Below are positions 25,233-33,894 of a stretch of 64,000 bases of DNA, one piece after another (within the stretch, counting starts at the first letter, position 1; every line of letters starts with the position of its first letter). Position numbers and translations under genes: made by a program. The notes below the pieces were generated by a model. It was not told the origin of the DNA. It saw only the letters and a list, made by a program, of their open reading frames with translations, and searched no databases. Source of the DNA: Corallococcus sp. NCRR. Lineage in GTDB: Bacteria; Myxococcota; Myxococcia; Myxococcales; Myxococcaceae. Where the stretch lies: NCBI RefSeq assembly GCF_026965535.1, contig NZ_CP114039.1:2232001-2296000 (forward strand), in the 5' to 3' direction.

Positions 25233-26771
25233 TCAGAACGACCCGGAGAGGCTCGCCCCCGCGCCCGTCTCGTCCGCCGTCACGCCCAGCGTCACGGGCG
25301 CGGGCTTCGAGGGCGAGGACACGAGGAAGAGCACCGCCCCGGTGACGACCGCCGCGCCGCCGCCCACGAGCAGCCCCGTCATCAGGTTGCTCTTGCCCAC
25401 CAGCGAGTCGCGCAGCGCGACGGCCCGCGCGTCCGTGCTCACCAATTGGCCGCCGTTGGCCGCGCGGCGGTCCTCCAGGCCGTTCAGGTCCTTCTGGGCC
25501 AGGAGCCGCACCACGCCCGCGCCGCCCAGGGCCGCCACGCCCGCGCCCATCGCCACGTACGACGCCGTGCGCAGGCCCGTGCCGGGCGGGGTGCCGCCGG
25601 AGACGTCCTCCGACAACAGATTCGGCGCGGTGAGGTCCGCGCCCGTGCCGGAGGCGCCCGCCGTGCCCCGCGCGCTGCCCGCGTCCCAGGGCGCCTTGCC
25701 GTTGGCGTTGTTCATCACCACGAGGTTGGAGGGCGAGCGCCCGGTGGTGACGAAGTCCACCAGCGCGGAGAGCGCCTCACCGGGCGCGTCCAGGCCCTGC
25801 GTCTTGAAGCCGCCCTCGCGCAGCTTCTGCCCGCCGTCGACGTTGAGCACCGTGGCGGCGAACCACTTGGGCCCGCTGCTCGGGCGCTCCAGCCGCACGA
25901 CGATGACCTCCTCCACGCCCAGCGTGCCGCCCAGGCGCACCGCGTGGCTCCAGGTGCGCTCCTCGTTGCCGTCCACGGCGGAGAGGCACGGGAAGGGCGC
26001 GGCCGTCACCGACCCTTCGTAGGCCAGGTCCACCAGGAGCGGCGTGTCCGCCCCCTGCGCCTGCACCTGCCGGGGGAAGCTCACCGCGTCCCCCTTCACC
26101 ATCGTCAGCTCGTACGCGCCCGCGGGCAGCTCCAGCGTGAGCGGCGTCTGCCCCACGCCCAGGCCCTCCAGGTACACGTCCGCCGCGGGCAGCGTGGACT
26201 TGAGGGACAGCTTCACCTTCGGCGTCCGGGCCAGGTCGCGGCGCAGCTTCTCGAAGGTCTGCCGGATGGAGGGGGCGTACTGGTCCGGGTCCAACTGGTA
26301 CTTCGGCTGGAGGCGCAGCACCTGGAGGAAGGCCGCGTCGCTGTCCTTCGTCTTCCCCATCGCCCGGTGGTTGAGCCCGTGCAAGAGCTGCGCGTGCGCG
26401 AAGAGCTTCCAGCGCGGCTCGCCCGGCGGCAGGCGGCGGATGTCGCCCAGGGCGTCGTCCAGGAGCTGGGACGCGCGGGCGTTGCGGCCCTCGTAGAACT
26501 GGTCCTGCGCGGCGTCCAGCTGGCGCTGGAGGTCCTCGAAGGAGCGCGAGGAGGCGGGGAAGAGGCGCTCGGCGAACTCGGGCGCGCTCAGCACGTGCTG
26601 TTCGGGGCGGGCGCGGAGGGCGTCGTAGAACGCCTTGGACTGGCCGCTCAGCTCCGCGTCCCGGCAGTCGCCGCTGGAGACCACCAGCCGGTGGGGCGCG
26701 GCCCCCGAGGCGGAGGCGCACAGCAGGCACAGCAGCAGCGCGAACGCGGACGGCTTCGGACGGAAGGGCAT
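25233..26771 (-). CDS. Exported PEGA-type protein with C-terminal membrane helices
   Basis: Protein of 512 residues with a signal peptide (FALLLCLLCASASGA). A helical TPR-like region (about 60-170; ARASQLLDDALGDIRRL, KLFAHAQLLHGLNHRAMGK) is followed by a PEGA-like beta unit (LPAADVYLEGLGVGQTPLTLELPAGAYEL, shown in part) and then a domain I do not recognise. Two membrane helices lie near the C-terminus (VAMGAGVAALGGAGVVRLL and LLVGGGAAVVTGAVLFLV). PEGA modules bind envelope polysaccharide or protein in many surface systems. ATG at 26771; an in-frame GTG two codons earlier is also possible. Confidence 0.7.
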   Translation of the reverse strand: MPFRPKPSAFALLLCLLCASASGAAPHRLVVSSGDCRDAELSGQSKAFYDALRARPEQHVLSAPEFAERLFPASSRSFEDLQRQLDAAQDQFYEGRNARASQLLDDALGDIRRLPPGEPRWKLFAHAQLLHGLNHRAMGKTKDSDAAFLQVLRLQPKYQLDPDQYAPSIRQTFEKLRRDLARTPKVKLSLKSTLPAADVYLEGLGVGQTPLTLELPAGAYELTMVKGDAVSFPRQVQAQGADTPLLVDLAYEGSVTAAPFPCLSAVDGNEERTWSHAVRLGGTLGVEEVIVVRLERPSSGPKWFAATVLNVDGGQKLREGGFKTQGLDAPGEALSALVDFVTTGRSPSNLVVMNNANGKAPWDAGSARGTAGASGTGADLTAPNLLSEDVSGGTPPGTGLRTASYVAMGAGVAALGGAGVVRLLAQKDLNGLEDRRAANGGQLVSTDARAVALRDSLVGKSNLMTGLLVGGGAAVVTGAVLFLVSSPSKPAPVTLGVTADETGAGASLSGSF

Positions 26772-27058
26772 GGTCACGTGGGTGTGGAAGGGATGGCCGG
26801 ACCGGCGATGCAGGCCGCGTTCCGTCCTCTACCGGACTGTCCACCCTCCAGGCCAGCGACCCCCGGCCCCTGCTCCCCGGTCCCGCGTGTGGACCCCCGT
26901 CCGGATTTGGAGGCCCCCTGCTTCGTTGGTTGCCCTCCGGGTGAGTCACCGGCGGCCCGGGTGCGACGCCCGGCGTCATCCCCACCTTTCCGTGCACGAA
27001 CCCTTTCTCAACGCTCGGGCCTCCAGAGCCGGCGGGCCCGCCAACAAGGACCCACTCC

Positions 27059-28063
27059 ATGGATCGCATCTGGAAGAAGAAGGTCATCGTCATCACGGGC
27101 GCCTCCAGCGGCATTGGCCGGGCCACGGCGCTGCTGCTGGCGAAGAAGGGCGCCCACGTGGTCCTGGCCGCGCGGCGGGAGGAGCCGCTGGAGGAGCTGG
27201 CGGCCGAGTGCGAGTCCCACGGCGTCCAGGCCCTGATGGTGCCCACGGACGTGTCGGACGCGGCGGCCGTGCGGATGCTGGCGGAGGCCGCGGTGGAGGC
27301 CTTCGGCCACTTCGACGGCTGGGTGAACAACGCGGGCGTCTACATGCTGGGCAGCCTGGAGGAGACGCCGGACGAGGCGTTCCGCCAGCTCATGGAGACC
27401 AACTTCTTCGGCACGGTGAGCGGCGCGCGCGTGGCGCTCGCCCAGTTCCGCCGCCAGGGCTATGGGACGCTCGTCAACGTGTCCTCCACCTTTGGCACCG
27501 TGCCCGCGCCGTACCTGAGCGCCTACGTGGCCTCCAAGTTCGCGGTGCGCGGCTTCTCCGCGTCGCTGCGCCAGGAGCTGCTGGGCACGGGCATCGACGT
27601 GTGCACGGTGATGCCCGCCGCCATCGACACGCCCCTGTGGCGCCACACCGCCAACTACACCGGCTGGCGCGTGCGCCCGGTGGAGCCCGTCTACACGCCG
27701 GAGCGCGTGGCCCGCACCATCCTCCGCGTGCTGCGCCACCCCCAGGACGAGGTGATTGTCGGCCCCGCGGGGAAGAGCTTCGCGGCGATGCACGGCCTGT
27801 TCCCCCGCACGTACGAGCGCACCATGCGGGTGGGCACGGAGGTGCTGCACTTCCAGGACGAGCGGCAGGGCCCCACCCCCGGCAACGTCTTCCAGCCCAT
27901 GGAGGAGGGGGACACGGCCTCCGGCGGTTACCACGGCACCGGAAAACAATGGCTGCGTCGTCTGTTGGTCGCGGGAGGGCTGGCCGCCGCGGCGGTGACG
28001 CTGCGCCGGCGTGCGGCCGAGCGGCACCTGGAAGCGCGGTGGGCCCACGCCCTGGGGGTGTGA
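27059..28063 (+). CDS. SDR-family oxidoreductase
   Basis: Classical short-chain dehydrogenase of 334 residues. Cofactor motif TGASSGIG (13-20), NNAG at 90-93, Ser143 in VSSTFG and catalytic Tyr156-x3-Lys160. The core ends near 245; the tail ends in a hydrophobic stretch (LLVAGGLAAAAVTL) and a basic end, so it may attach to the membrane. The fold and length resemble oxidoreductases acting on lipids, steroids or retinoid-like substrates. It is followed by a terminator and then by a lipid-kinase gene. Confidence 0.9.
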   Translation: MDRIWKKKVIVITGASSGIGRATALLLAKKGAHVVLAARREEPLEELAAECESHGVQALMVPTDVSDAAAVRMLAEAAVEAFGHFDGWVNNAGVYMLGSLEETPDEAFRQLMETNFFGTVSGARVALAQFRRQGYGTLVNVSSTFGTVPAPYLSAYVASKFAVRGFSASLRQELLGTGIDVCTVMPAAIDTPLWRHTANYTGWRVRPVEPVYTPERVARTILRVLRHPQDEVIVGPAGKSFAAMHGLFPRTYERTMRVGTEVLHFQDERQGPTPGNVFQPMEEGDTASGGYHGTGKQWLRRLLVAGGLAAAAVTLRRRAAERHLEARWAHALGV

Positions 28064-28079
28064 TGCCCATGTTTCGGGG

Positions 28080-28103
28080 GAGTCCCCATGCCGGGGCTCT
28101 TTT
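28080..28103 (+). terminator. Rho-independent terminator after SDR gene
   Basis: GAG-t-CCCC, loop ATGCC, GGGG-CTC, then TTTT. It starts 17 bp after the SDR stop codon. Confidence 0.7.
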
Positions 28104-28147
28104 CGTGACGGGGCCATGACATGAACTGGGGAAGAGTCGCGCCCGCC

Positions 28148-29149
28148 ATGAACATCGCCGTCCTCGTCAATCTGCGCGCGCGTAAAGGGACCGAGGGGAT
28201 GGGCGGGCTCGTCCGAGACCTGCTCCCCCGGGCCCGGGTGGCCCTCACCCGCTCCCTGGAGGAAGCCCAGGAGTGGGTGGACCAGCTCCGTCACGACCCT
28301 CCCAACCTGCTGCTGGCGGGCGGAGGCGACGGCACCATCACGGGCCTGCTCAACGAGCTGCGCTCCCAGGGCGTGGCCCTGCCGGCCATTGGCGTGCTGC
28401 CGCTGGGCACGGGCAACGCCTGGGCGCGCGTCACCGGGGCGCCGCGTCCGCAGGTGGCCCTGAAGCAGATCGCCGCGTACGGCGAGCGCCTGCCGCCCCT
28501 GCGTCCCTTCTCCCTGGTGCGGGTGGAGGGCCGGGTGGCGCCCTTCGCGGGCACGGGCTGGGACGCGGAGATGATTCAGGACTTCAAGAACCAGCTCGCG
28601 TCCGCCGGGCCGCTGAAGAAGGCGCAGTCCGGCCTGCGGGGCTACCTGGGCGCCATGTTCACGCGCACGGTGCCGCGCCACCTGTTCGGCGAGGGCAACC
28701 CGAACGTCTCCGTCTACAACCTGGGCGCGTCCGCGCTGACCATGGACGCGACGGGCGCGGTGCGGCCGGTGCCCAACGGCGGTGAGGGGCAGCTGTTGTA
28801 CCAGGGCCCCGCGGGCGTGGCGGGCGCGGCGACGACGCCGGAGTGGGGCTTCGGCTTCAAGGCGTTCCCGTTCGCGCAGGCGGTGCCGCACCGGCTGTCC
28901 GTGCGCGTGTACGGCGCGGGCGTGATGGAGGCCACGCGCAACATGTTCCGCCTGTGGCGCGGAGAGCACCCCATGCCGCGCATGCACGACTTCTTCGTGG
29001 AGCGCCTGCGGATGGACTTCGACCGCGAGGTGCCCTTCCAGATGGGCGGCGACGTGCTGGGCATGCGCCGCTCGCTGGAGTTCGACCTGGCGGAGGAGAA
29101 CGTCAACCTGGTCGACTGGCGCCGCCTGGGCCGGCTCGTCGCCGTCTAG
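28148..29149 (+). CDS. Diacylglycerol/sphingosine-kinase-like lipid kinase
   Basis: Protein of 333 residues of the DAGK-catalytic family (BmrU/YegS-like). It opens with MNIAVLVNLRAR, carries the nucleotide motif GGGDGT at 58-63 and the block LPLGTGNAWAR (family: PxGTGNDFAR), and later has NLGASALTMDA. It should phosphorylate a lipid hydroxyl with ATP at the membrane. The ATG at 28148 is preferred over one nine codons upstream because it begins the conserved first strand and follows GGGGAAGAG. Confidence 0.85.
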   Translation: MNIAVLVNLRARKGTEGMGGLVRDLLPRARVALTRSLEEAQEWVDQLRHDPPNLLLAGGGDGTITGLLNELRSQGVALPAIGVLPLGTGNAWARVTGAPRPQVALKQIAAYGERLPPLRPFSLVRVEGRVAPFAGTGWDAEMIQDFKNQLASAGPLKKAQSGLRGYLGAMFTRTVPRHLFGEGNPNVSVYNLGASALTMDATGAVRPVPNGGEGQLLYQGPAGVAGAATTPEWGFGFKAFPFAQAVPHRLSVRVYGAGVMEATRNMFRLWRGEHPMPRMHDFFVERLRMDFDREVPFQMGGDVLGMRRSLEFDLAEENVNLVDWRRLGRLVAV

Positions 29150-29171
29150 AGCGTCCCCGCACCTTCCGCTT

Positions 29172-29204
29172 GCCGGCACCGTGTCCCCTGGACACGATGC
29201 CGGC
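29172..29204 (+). promoter_or_regulatory. Palindromic operator before the NrtR-type gene
   Basis: CGTGTC-CCCTG-GACACG sits inside a longer inverted repeat with 14-bp arms (GCCGGCACCGTGTC, one G-T pair). The core GTGTC-N5-GACAC at 29181-29195 recurs before the PP2C gene. It is 15 nt upstream of the regulator's start. It could also form an RNA hairpin that ends the lipid-kinase transcript. Confidence 0.65.
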
Positions 29205-29218
29205 CGGAGGGTTTCCCA

Positions 29219-29908
29219 TTGAGCCACACCTATAAGTACCCGCGCCCGGCGGTGACGGTGGACTGCGTCGTCTTCGGGTTGGACGAGGACGACCTCAAGG
29301 TGCTGCTCATCCAGCGCGGCGTGGAGCCGTTCCAGGGCCAGTGGGCGCTGCCCGGCGGCTTCGTGCGCATGGAGGAGTCCCTGGAGGACGCCGCGCGCCG
29401 CGAGCTGGACGAGGAGGCGGGCCTGCGCACCAGCCACCTGGAGCAGCTCTACACGTTCGGCGCTCCGGACCGCGACCCCCGGGGCCGCGTCATCACCGTG
29501 GCGTACTTCGCGCTGGTGAAGCTGTCCCAGCACCACCTCCATGCGTCCACCGACGCGCGCGAGGCGGCGTGGTTCTCCGTCTGGGACACGCCGAAGCTCG
29601 CGTTCGACCACGCAGACGTGCTGGCCACCGCGCTGCAACGGCTCAAGGGCAAGGTGCGCTACCAGCCCATCGGGTTCGAACTGCTGCCGCCCAAGTTCAC
29701 GCTGTCGCAGCTCCAGCGGCTGTACGAGACGGTGCTGGAGCGCGAGCTCGACAAGCGCAACTTCCGCAAGAAGATCCTCGCCATGGACCTGCTGGAGGAG
29801 CTGGACGAGGTGGAGCAGGACGTCTCCCACCGCGCCGCGCGCCTCTACCGGTTCGACCACAAGAAGTACAAACAGCTCGAGAAGGCCGGCTTCAACTTCG
29901 AGCTCTGA
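29219..29908 (+). CDS. Nudix hydrolase / NrtR-type regulator
   Basis: Protein of 229 residues. An N-terminal Nudix domain has an intact box at 47-69 (G-x5-E-x7-REL-x-EE-x-GL: GFVRMEES...[10 protein letters not shown]). The C-terminal part (about 150-229; [36 protein letters not shown]) is the winged-helix module of NrtR regulators, which repress NAD-cofactor genes and are released by ADP-ribose. Many NrtR proteins have lost Nudix catalysis; this one keeps all box residues and may hydrolyse its effector. The TTG start directly follows GAGGGTTTCCCA. Palindromes with matching half-sites flank its own gene and the next operon. Confidence 0.85.
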   Translation: MSHTYKYPRPAVTVDCVVFGLDEDDLKVLLIQRGVEPFQGQWALPGGFVRMEESLEDAARRELDEEAGLRTSHLEQLYTFGAPDRDPRGRVITVAYFALVKLSQHHLHASTDAREAAWFSVWDTPKLAFDHADVLATALQRLKGKVRYQPIGFELLPPKFTLSQLQRLYETVLERELDKRNFRKKILAMDLLEELDEVEQDVSHRAARLYRFDHKKYKQLEKAGFNFEL

Positions 29909-29974
29909 ACACCCCCACCTCCCGTCACGCCCCTCGGCGCCCGCTGACAGGTTGTCCCACGTCGCCTTGACTAC

Positions 29975-30011
29975 GTGTCATTTGGACACTATGTTGGTGT
30001 CGTAGGTACAC
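29975..30011 (+). promoter_or_regulatory. Tandem NrtR-type operators before the PP2C gene
   Basis: GTGTC-ATTTG-GACAC at 29975-29989 is a perfect palindrome with the same half-sites and 5-nt spacer as the site before the regulator. A second, imperfect copy, GTGTC-GTAGG-TACAC, lies at 29997-30011. The centres are 22 bp apart, about two helical turns, so two dimers could bind on one DNA face. Confidence 0.7.
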
Positions 30012-30090
30012 GAAGTCGGACGGCGTGGGGCCGTCCACTCGCCAGCAGGTTCTTGCGTCGTGCGTGCCCTTCGAGGGCCACGGGAGAGCC

Positions 30091-30894
30091 ATGTCCACGC
30101 TGCCCTTCGATTTCGCGGTGGGTTCGGTGCAGGGCCGGGAGCACGCGCGTTCGGGGCGCAACAACCAGGACGCCGCCTGCGTCCGGGAGAGCGAGCACGG
30201 GCTGGTGGTGGTAGTGGCGGACGGGTGTGGCAGTCAGCCATGCAGCGAGCTGGGGGCGCAGCTGGGTGTGCGGCGGCTGGCGCAGGCTGCGCAGGCGAGG
30301 CTTCAGCGCGGCGAGGCGGTGGACGGCGCGGACTTCCTGCCGGGGCTGAGAGGGGACCTGCTGGAGTTGATGGAAGGGCTGGCGTCCACGCTGGGGCGGG
30401 ACGTGCTGGGGGACCTGCTCTTCACGCTGGTGGGCGCGGTGGTGACGCCGGTGCACACGCTTGTCTTCTCGTTGGGGGACGGCGTGTGGATGCTCAACGG
30501 CCAGGTGCACGCGCTGGGGCCGTTCCCGGGCAACGCGCCGCCGTATCTCGCGTATGCGCTGCTGCGCGGCGAGGACGTGCGGCTGGAGCGCCGGGCGCTG
30601 GTGCCCACGGAGGACGTGCACGCGCTGCTGGTGGGCACGGACGGGGTGGGGGACCTGCTGGGCCTTTCGCAGGCGCGGCTGCCGGAGCGCGATGAGCCCG
30701 TGGGCCCGCTGTCGCGCTTCTGGACGGAGGACCGGTACTTCACGAACCCGGACGCGGTGCGACGGCGGCTGGCGCAGCTCAACCGTGAAGCGGTGCGCGC
30801 GGACTTCGCGGAGCGGCGGCTGCTGCGCACGCCGGGCCTTCTGACGGACGACACCACGCTGGTGGTGCTGCGCCGCCGGATGGGGAGGGCGTGA
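30091..30894 (+). CDS. PP2C-type protein phosphatase
   Basis: Protein of 267 residues. Metal-site Asp residues of the PPM/PP2C fold are kept: NNQDAAC (D27), VADGCGSQ (D44), GTDGVGDLL and the terminal TDDTTLVVL. The order and spacing match the compact bacterial PP2Cs found in TerY-type phosphatase-kinase-vWA triads. It should dephosphorylate Ser/Thr, most likely on products of the neighbouring kinase gene. The ATG at 30091 follows GGGAGAGCC. The kinase starts 4 bp after its stop codon. Confidence 0.84.
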   Translation: MSTLPFDFAVGSVQGREHARSGRNNQDAACVRESEHGLVVVVADGCGSQPCSELGAQLGVRRLAQAAQARLQRGEAVDGADFLPGLRGDLLELMEGLASTLGRDVLGDLLFTLVGAVVTPVHTLVFSLGDGVWMLNGQVHALGPFPGNAPPYLAYALLRGEDVRLERRALVPTEDVHALLVGTDGVGDLLGLSQARLPERDEPVGPLSRFWTEDRYFTNPDAVRRRLAQLNREAVRADFAERRLLRTPGLLTDDTTLVVLRRRMGRA

Positions 30895-30898
30895 GGCC

Positions 30899-32767
30899 AT
30901 GGACATCTGGCTGGAGGGGAAGAAGGTCCGGGTGGATCCGCGGCAGGCGCTGGGCAAGGGCGGCGAGGCGGATGTGTATGACCTGGGCGATGGCCGCGCG
31001 CTCAAGGTCTTCAAGCAGCCCGAGCACCCGGACTACTTCGGACTGGTGCCCGAGCAGGCCGCGGCGAAGGCCCGGCTCGTGGAGCACCAGCGCAAGCTGC
31101 GCGCGTTCCCCTCGGGGCTTCCGGCGCGCGTGGTGACGCCGCAGGCGCTGGCCACGGACAAGAAGGGCGCGGAGGTGCTGGGCTATGCGATGCGCAAGCT
31201 GGACGGCGTGGAGCCGTTGCGCCGGTGGAGCGAGCCCGCGTTCCGGCGCGCGGGAGGCAAGGCCTCGGACGCGGTGACGGTGCTGGCGGGGCTGCACCGC
31301 GTGCTGACGGCGGTGCACGCGGCCCGTGTGGTGGTGGGGGACTTCAACGACCTGAACGTGCTGACCGTGGGCACGGATGCGTACTTCATCGACGCGGACA
31401 GCTTCCAGTTCGGTCCCTTCCTGTGCCCGGTGTTCACGGAGAAGTTCCTGGACCCGCTGCGGTTGGACCCGGGCGCGCAGGCGCTGACGCCCGCGCGGCC
31501 GGCGACGGTGGAGAGTGATTGGTATGCCTTCGCCGTCACCGTGATGCAGTCGCTGCTGTGCGTGGGGCCGCAGGGCGGCATCCACAAGCCGAAGGCGCAG
31601 GCGGCGCGGTTGAACGCGGTGGGACGGCTGCTCCAGCGCGTGACCGTATTCCACCCGGACGTGCAGTATCCCAAGCCCGCGTTGCCTCGGGCTTCGCTGC
31701 CGGATGACCTGCTGCACCTGTTCCACCAGGTGTTCGTGGAGGACCGGCGCGGCGCGTTCCCGCTGCCGGTGCTGGAGGGGCTTCGCTTCTCGGTGTGCGC
31801 GTCGTGTGGCCTGGAGCACGCGCGGGCCGCGTGTCCCACGTGTCAGCCGCACGCGACGGTGGCGGCCACGCCGGTGTCGGCGGTGCGCGGGCAGGTGACG
31901 GCGAAGCGGACGTTCACCACCCGAGGGGTGCTGGTGCACGCGAGCGCGGAGGACGGTGCGGTGCGCTTCGTCTACCACGCGGACGGCGCGTACCGGCGCG
32001 AGGACGGCCGCACGGTGATGCGCGGCGCGCTGGACCCAACGCTGCGCTGGGCGGTGCAGGGCGACGTGACGCTGCTGGGTCACCAGGGCCGCGTGGCGGT
32101 CTTCACTCCAGGCCGGGAGACGGAGTTCCTGGGCGTGGATGTCTGCGACAACCGGCCGGTGTTCGCGGCCAATGCCAGACACCGGTTCTGGGCGGCGGGC
32201 GGCGGGCTGTGGCGCGACGGGGCCTATGGGGCCGAGCAGTGGGGGGACGTGCTGCAGGGACAGACGCGGCTGTTCGTGGGACCCCGGTTCGGCCTGGGGT
32301 TCCACCGCGCGGCGGGGCTGCGAGGAGCCTTCCTGTTCAACGTGGAGCGCAAGGGTCTGCGGGACGGGCTCGCGCTGCCGTGGCCATCGGGGCAGTTGCT
32401 GGATGCGGAGGCGGTGTTCGACGCGGACTCGGTGTGGTTGCTGCTCGCGGAGGAGGCGAATGGCCGCACCGTGCACCACGCGGTGTTGCTGGGGGCGGAC
32501 GGAGCGGTGCGCGCGAGCGCCCGGGCCGACGCGGGGGACGGCTCGTGGCTGGGGACGCTGCGCGGGAAGTGCGCCGTGGGGGGCGCGCTCTTCTGCGCCA
32601 CGGACGCCGGGCTGACGCGCGTGGAGCTCCAGCAGGGCCGGTTGGTGGCGGTGCGCGAGTTCCCGGACGCGGAGCCGTTCGTGGACGCGGGCCGGGGGCT
32701 CTTGCTGTCGCGTGAGGGATTGACGGTGGTGGGGGCGCAGGACCTCACCGTGCTGCGAATGAAGTGA
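30899..32767 (+). CDS. Atypical Ser/Thr kinase with zinc ribbon and beta-propeller-like tail
   Basis: Protein of 622 residues. The kinase domain spans about 15-285: glycine loop GKGGEADVY (19-27), Lys36, catalytic loop VVGDFNDLNVL (D148, N153) and IDADS in place of DFG (D165). A zinc ribbon CxxC...CxxC (CASCGLEHARAACPTC) lies near 300. The remaining 300 residues are repeated beta blades with GDVTLLG, GRVAVF, HRFWAAGGGLWR and similar strands, consistent with a propeller that binds a partner. The kinase plus zinc ribbon arrangement is characteristic of the kinase member of TerY-P triads. It is coupled to the PP2C gene upstream. Confidence 0.82.
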   Translation: MDIWLEGKKVRVDPRQALGKGGEADVYDLGDGRALKVFKQPEHPDYFGLVPEQAAAKARLVEHQRKLRAFPSGLPARVVTPQALATDKKGAEVLGYAMRKLDGVEPLRRWSEPAFRRAGGKASDAVTVLAGLHRVLTAVHAARVVVGDFNDLNVLTVGTDAYFIDADSFQFGPFLCPVFTEKFLDPLRLDPGAQALTPARPATVESDWYAFAVTVMQSLLCVGPQGGIHKPKAQAARLNAVGRLLQRVTVFHPDVQYPKPALPRASLPDDLLHLFHQVFVEDRRGAFPLPVLEGLRFSVCASCGLEHARAACPTCQPHATVAATPVSAVRGQVTAKRTFTTRGVLVHASAEDGAVRFVYHADGAYRREDGRTVMRGALDPTLRWAVQGDVTLLGHQGRVAVFTPGRETEFLGVDVCDNRPVFAANARHRFWAAGGGLWRDGAYGAEQWGDVLQGQTRLFVGPRFGLGFHRAAGLRGAFLFNVERKGLRDGLALPWPSGQLLDAEAVFDADSVWLLLAEEANGRTVHHAVLLGADGAVRASARADAGDGSWLGTLRGKCAVGGALFCATDAGLTRVELQQGRLVAVREFPDAEPFVDAGRGLLLSREGLTVVGAQDLTVLRMK

Positions 32768-32788
32768 AACACACACAGGGGGCTGGAC

Positions 32789-33856
32789 ATGAAGAAGACG
32801 ACCGTGAAGGAGCTGCCGCTGCCCGGGTTCTACAACTCCAACCACGCGGCGGAGTACGGCTACGGCCCGAACGCCGGGAAGCTCCAGCGTGACGCCGGAG
32901 CGTGGAAGGCGGCGCAGGGCGTGACGGCGGCGGCCACGGACCGCTTCAACCTGCACCTGCTGCTCATCGACGTGCAGAAGGACTTCTGCTTCCCGGATGG
33001 CTCGCTGTACGTGGCGGGGCGCAGCGGGCGGGGCGCCATCGATGACAACCGCCGCATCGCGGAGTTCATCTACCGGAACCTGGGGACGCTGACGAACGTC
33101 ACCGCGACGCTGGATACGCACTTCGCCTATCAAATCTTCTTCCCGTCGTTCTGGGTGGACCAGGACGACCAGCCGCTCCAGCCGTACCGCGAGGTGACTC
33201 GCGAGCAGATTGAACGCGGCCAGGCGCGGCCGAACCCCGCCGTGGCGAAGTGGCTGTGCGGCGGCAACTACCCGTGGCTGCTCAAGCAGGTGAAGTTCTA
33301 CTGCGAGGAGTTGGAGCGCGCGGGGAAGTACACGCTCTACCTGTGGCCGCCGCACTGCCTGCTGGGCAGCGACGGACACGCGCTGTCGGGCGTGGTGCAG
33401 GAGGCGCGGTTGTTCCACTCGTACGCGCGCGGCGTGCAGTCGTGGGCGGAGGTGAAGGGCGGCAACCCGCTGACGGAGAACTACTCGGTGATGCGGCCGG
33501 AGGTGCTGATGCGGCATGACGGCCAGCCGCTCGCGCAGCGCAACACGCAGTTCCTGAAGACGCTGCTCACGTCGGACGCGGTGGTGATTGGCGGGCAGGC
33601 GGCCAGCCACTGCGTGAAGAGCAGCATCGATGACCTGCTGGGAGAGATTGTCGCGCAGGACGCGGCGCTGGCTCGCAAGGTGTACCTGCTGACGGACTGC
33701 ATGTCGTCGGTGACGGTGCCGGACGGCAAGGGCGGCTTCGCGGCGGACTTCACGCCGCAGGCGGACGCGGCGCTCAAGCGCTTCGCGGACGCGGGCATGC
33801 ACCTGGTGAAGTCGACGGATCCGCTGGCGAGCTGGCCGGACCTGCACGTGGCGTGA
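32789..33856 (+). CDS. Nicotinamidase-like cysteine hydrolase
   Basis: Protein of 355 residues, longer than a standard nicotinamidase (about 210) through an N-terminal 50-residue lead and inserts. Asp61 in LLIDVQKDF, the metal-site ATLDTH (109-111), WPPHCLLGSDGH and nucleophile Cys275 in GGQAASHCV match PncA-type isochorismatase-fold amidases. Nicotinamidase converts nicotinamide, a by-product of NAD breakdown, into nicotinate for salvage. Its place behind an NrtR-type regulator supports that reading. AGGGGG precedes the ATG. It sits between the kinase and the vWA genes. Confidence 0.82.
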   Translation: MKKTTVKELPLPGFYNSNHAAEYGYGPNAGKLQRDAGAWKAAQGVTAAATDRFNLHLLLIDVQKDFCFPDGSLYVAGRSGRGAIDDNRRIAEFIYRNLGTLTNVTATLDTHFAYQIFFPSFWVDQDDQPLQPYREVTREQIERGQARPNPAVAKWLCGGNYPWLLKQVKFYCEELERAGKYTLYLWPPHCLLGSDGHALSGVVQEARLFHSYARGVQSWAEVKGGNPLTENYSVMRPEVLMRHDGQPLAQRNTQFLKTLLTSDAVVIGGQAASHCVKSSIDDLLGEIVAQDAALARKVYLLTDCMSSVTVPDGKGGFAADFTPQADAALKRFADAGMHLVKSTDPLASWPDLHVA

Positions 33857-33894
33857 CGTCTGGCATTGGCACTCACACGAAGGGAGACACGGAC

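Noticed and set aside
21629-25345. Very long open frame on the plus strand (over 1,200 codons)
   Set aside because: It is antisense to three genes with signal peptides and recognised domains. Its product is Arg/Ala/Gly-rich low complexity, typical of a G+C-rich shadow frame.
27008-29860. Long minus-strand open frame of about 950 codons
   Set aside because: It lies opposite the SDR, lipid-kinase and Nudix genes and has no domain signature; composition is that of a shadow frame.
30779-33847. Long minus-strand open frame of about 1,020 codons
   Set aside because: It is antisense to the kinase and nicotinamidase genes, which carry complete catalytic motifs.
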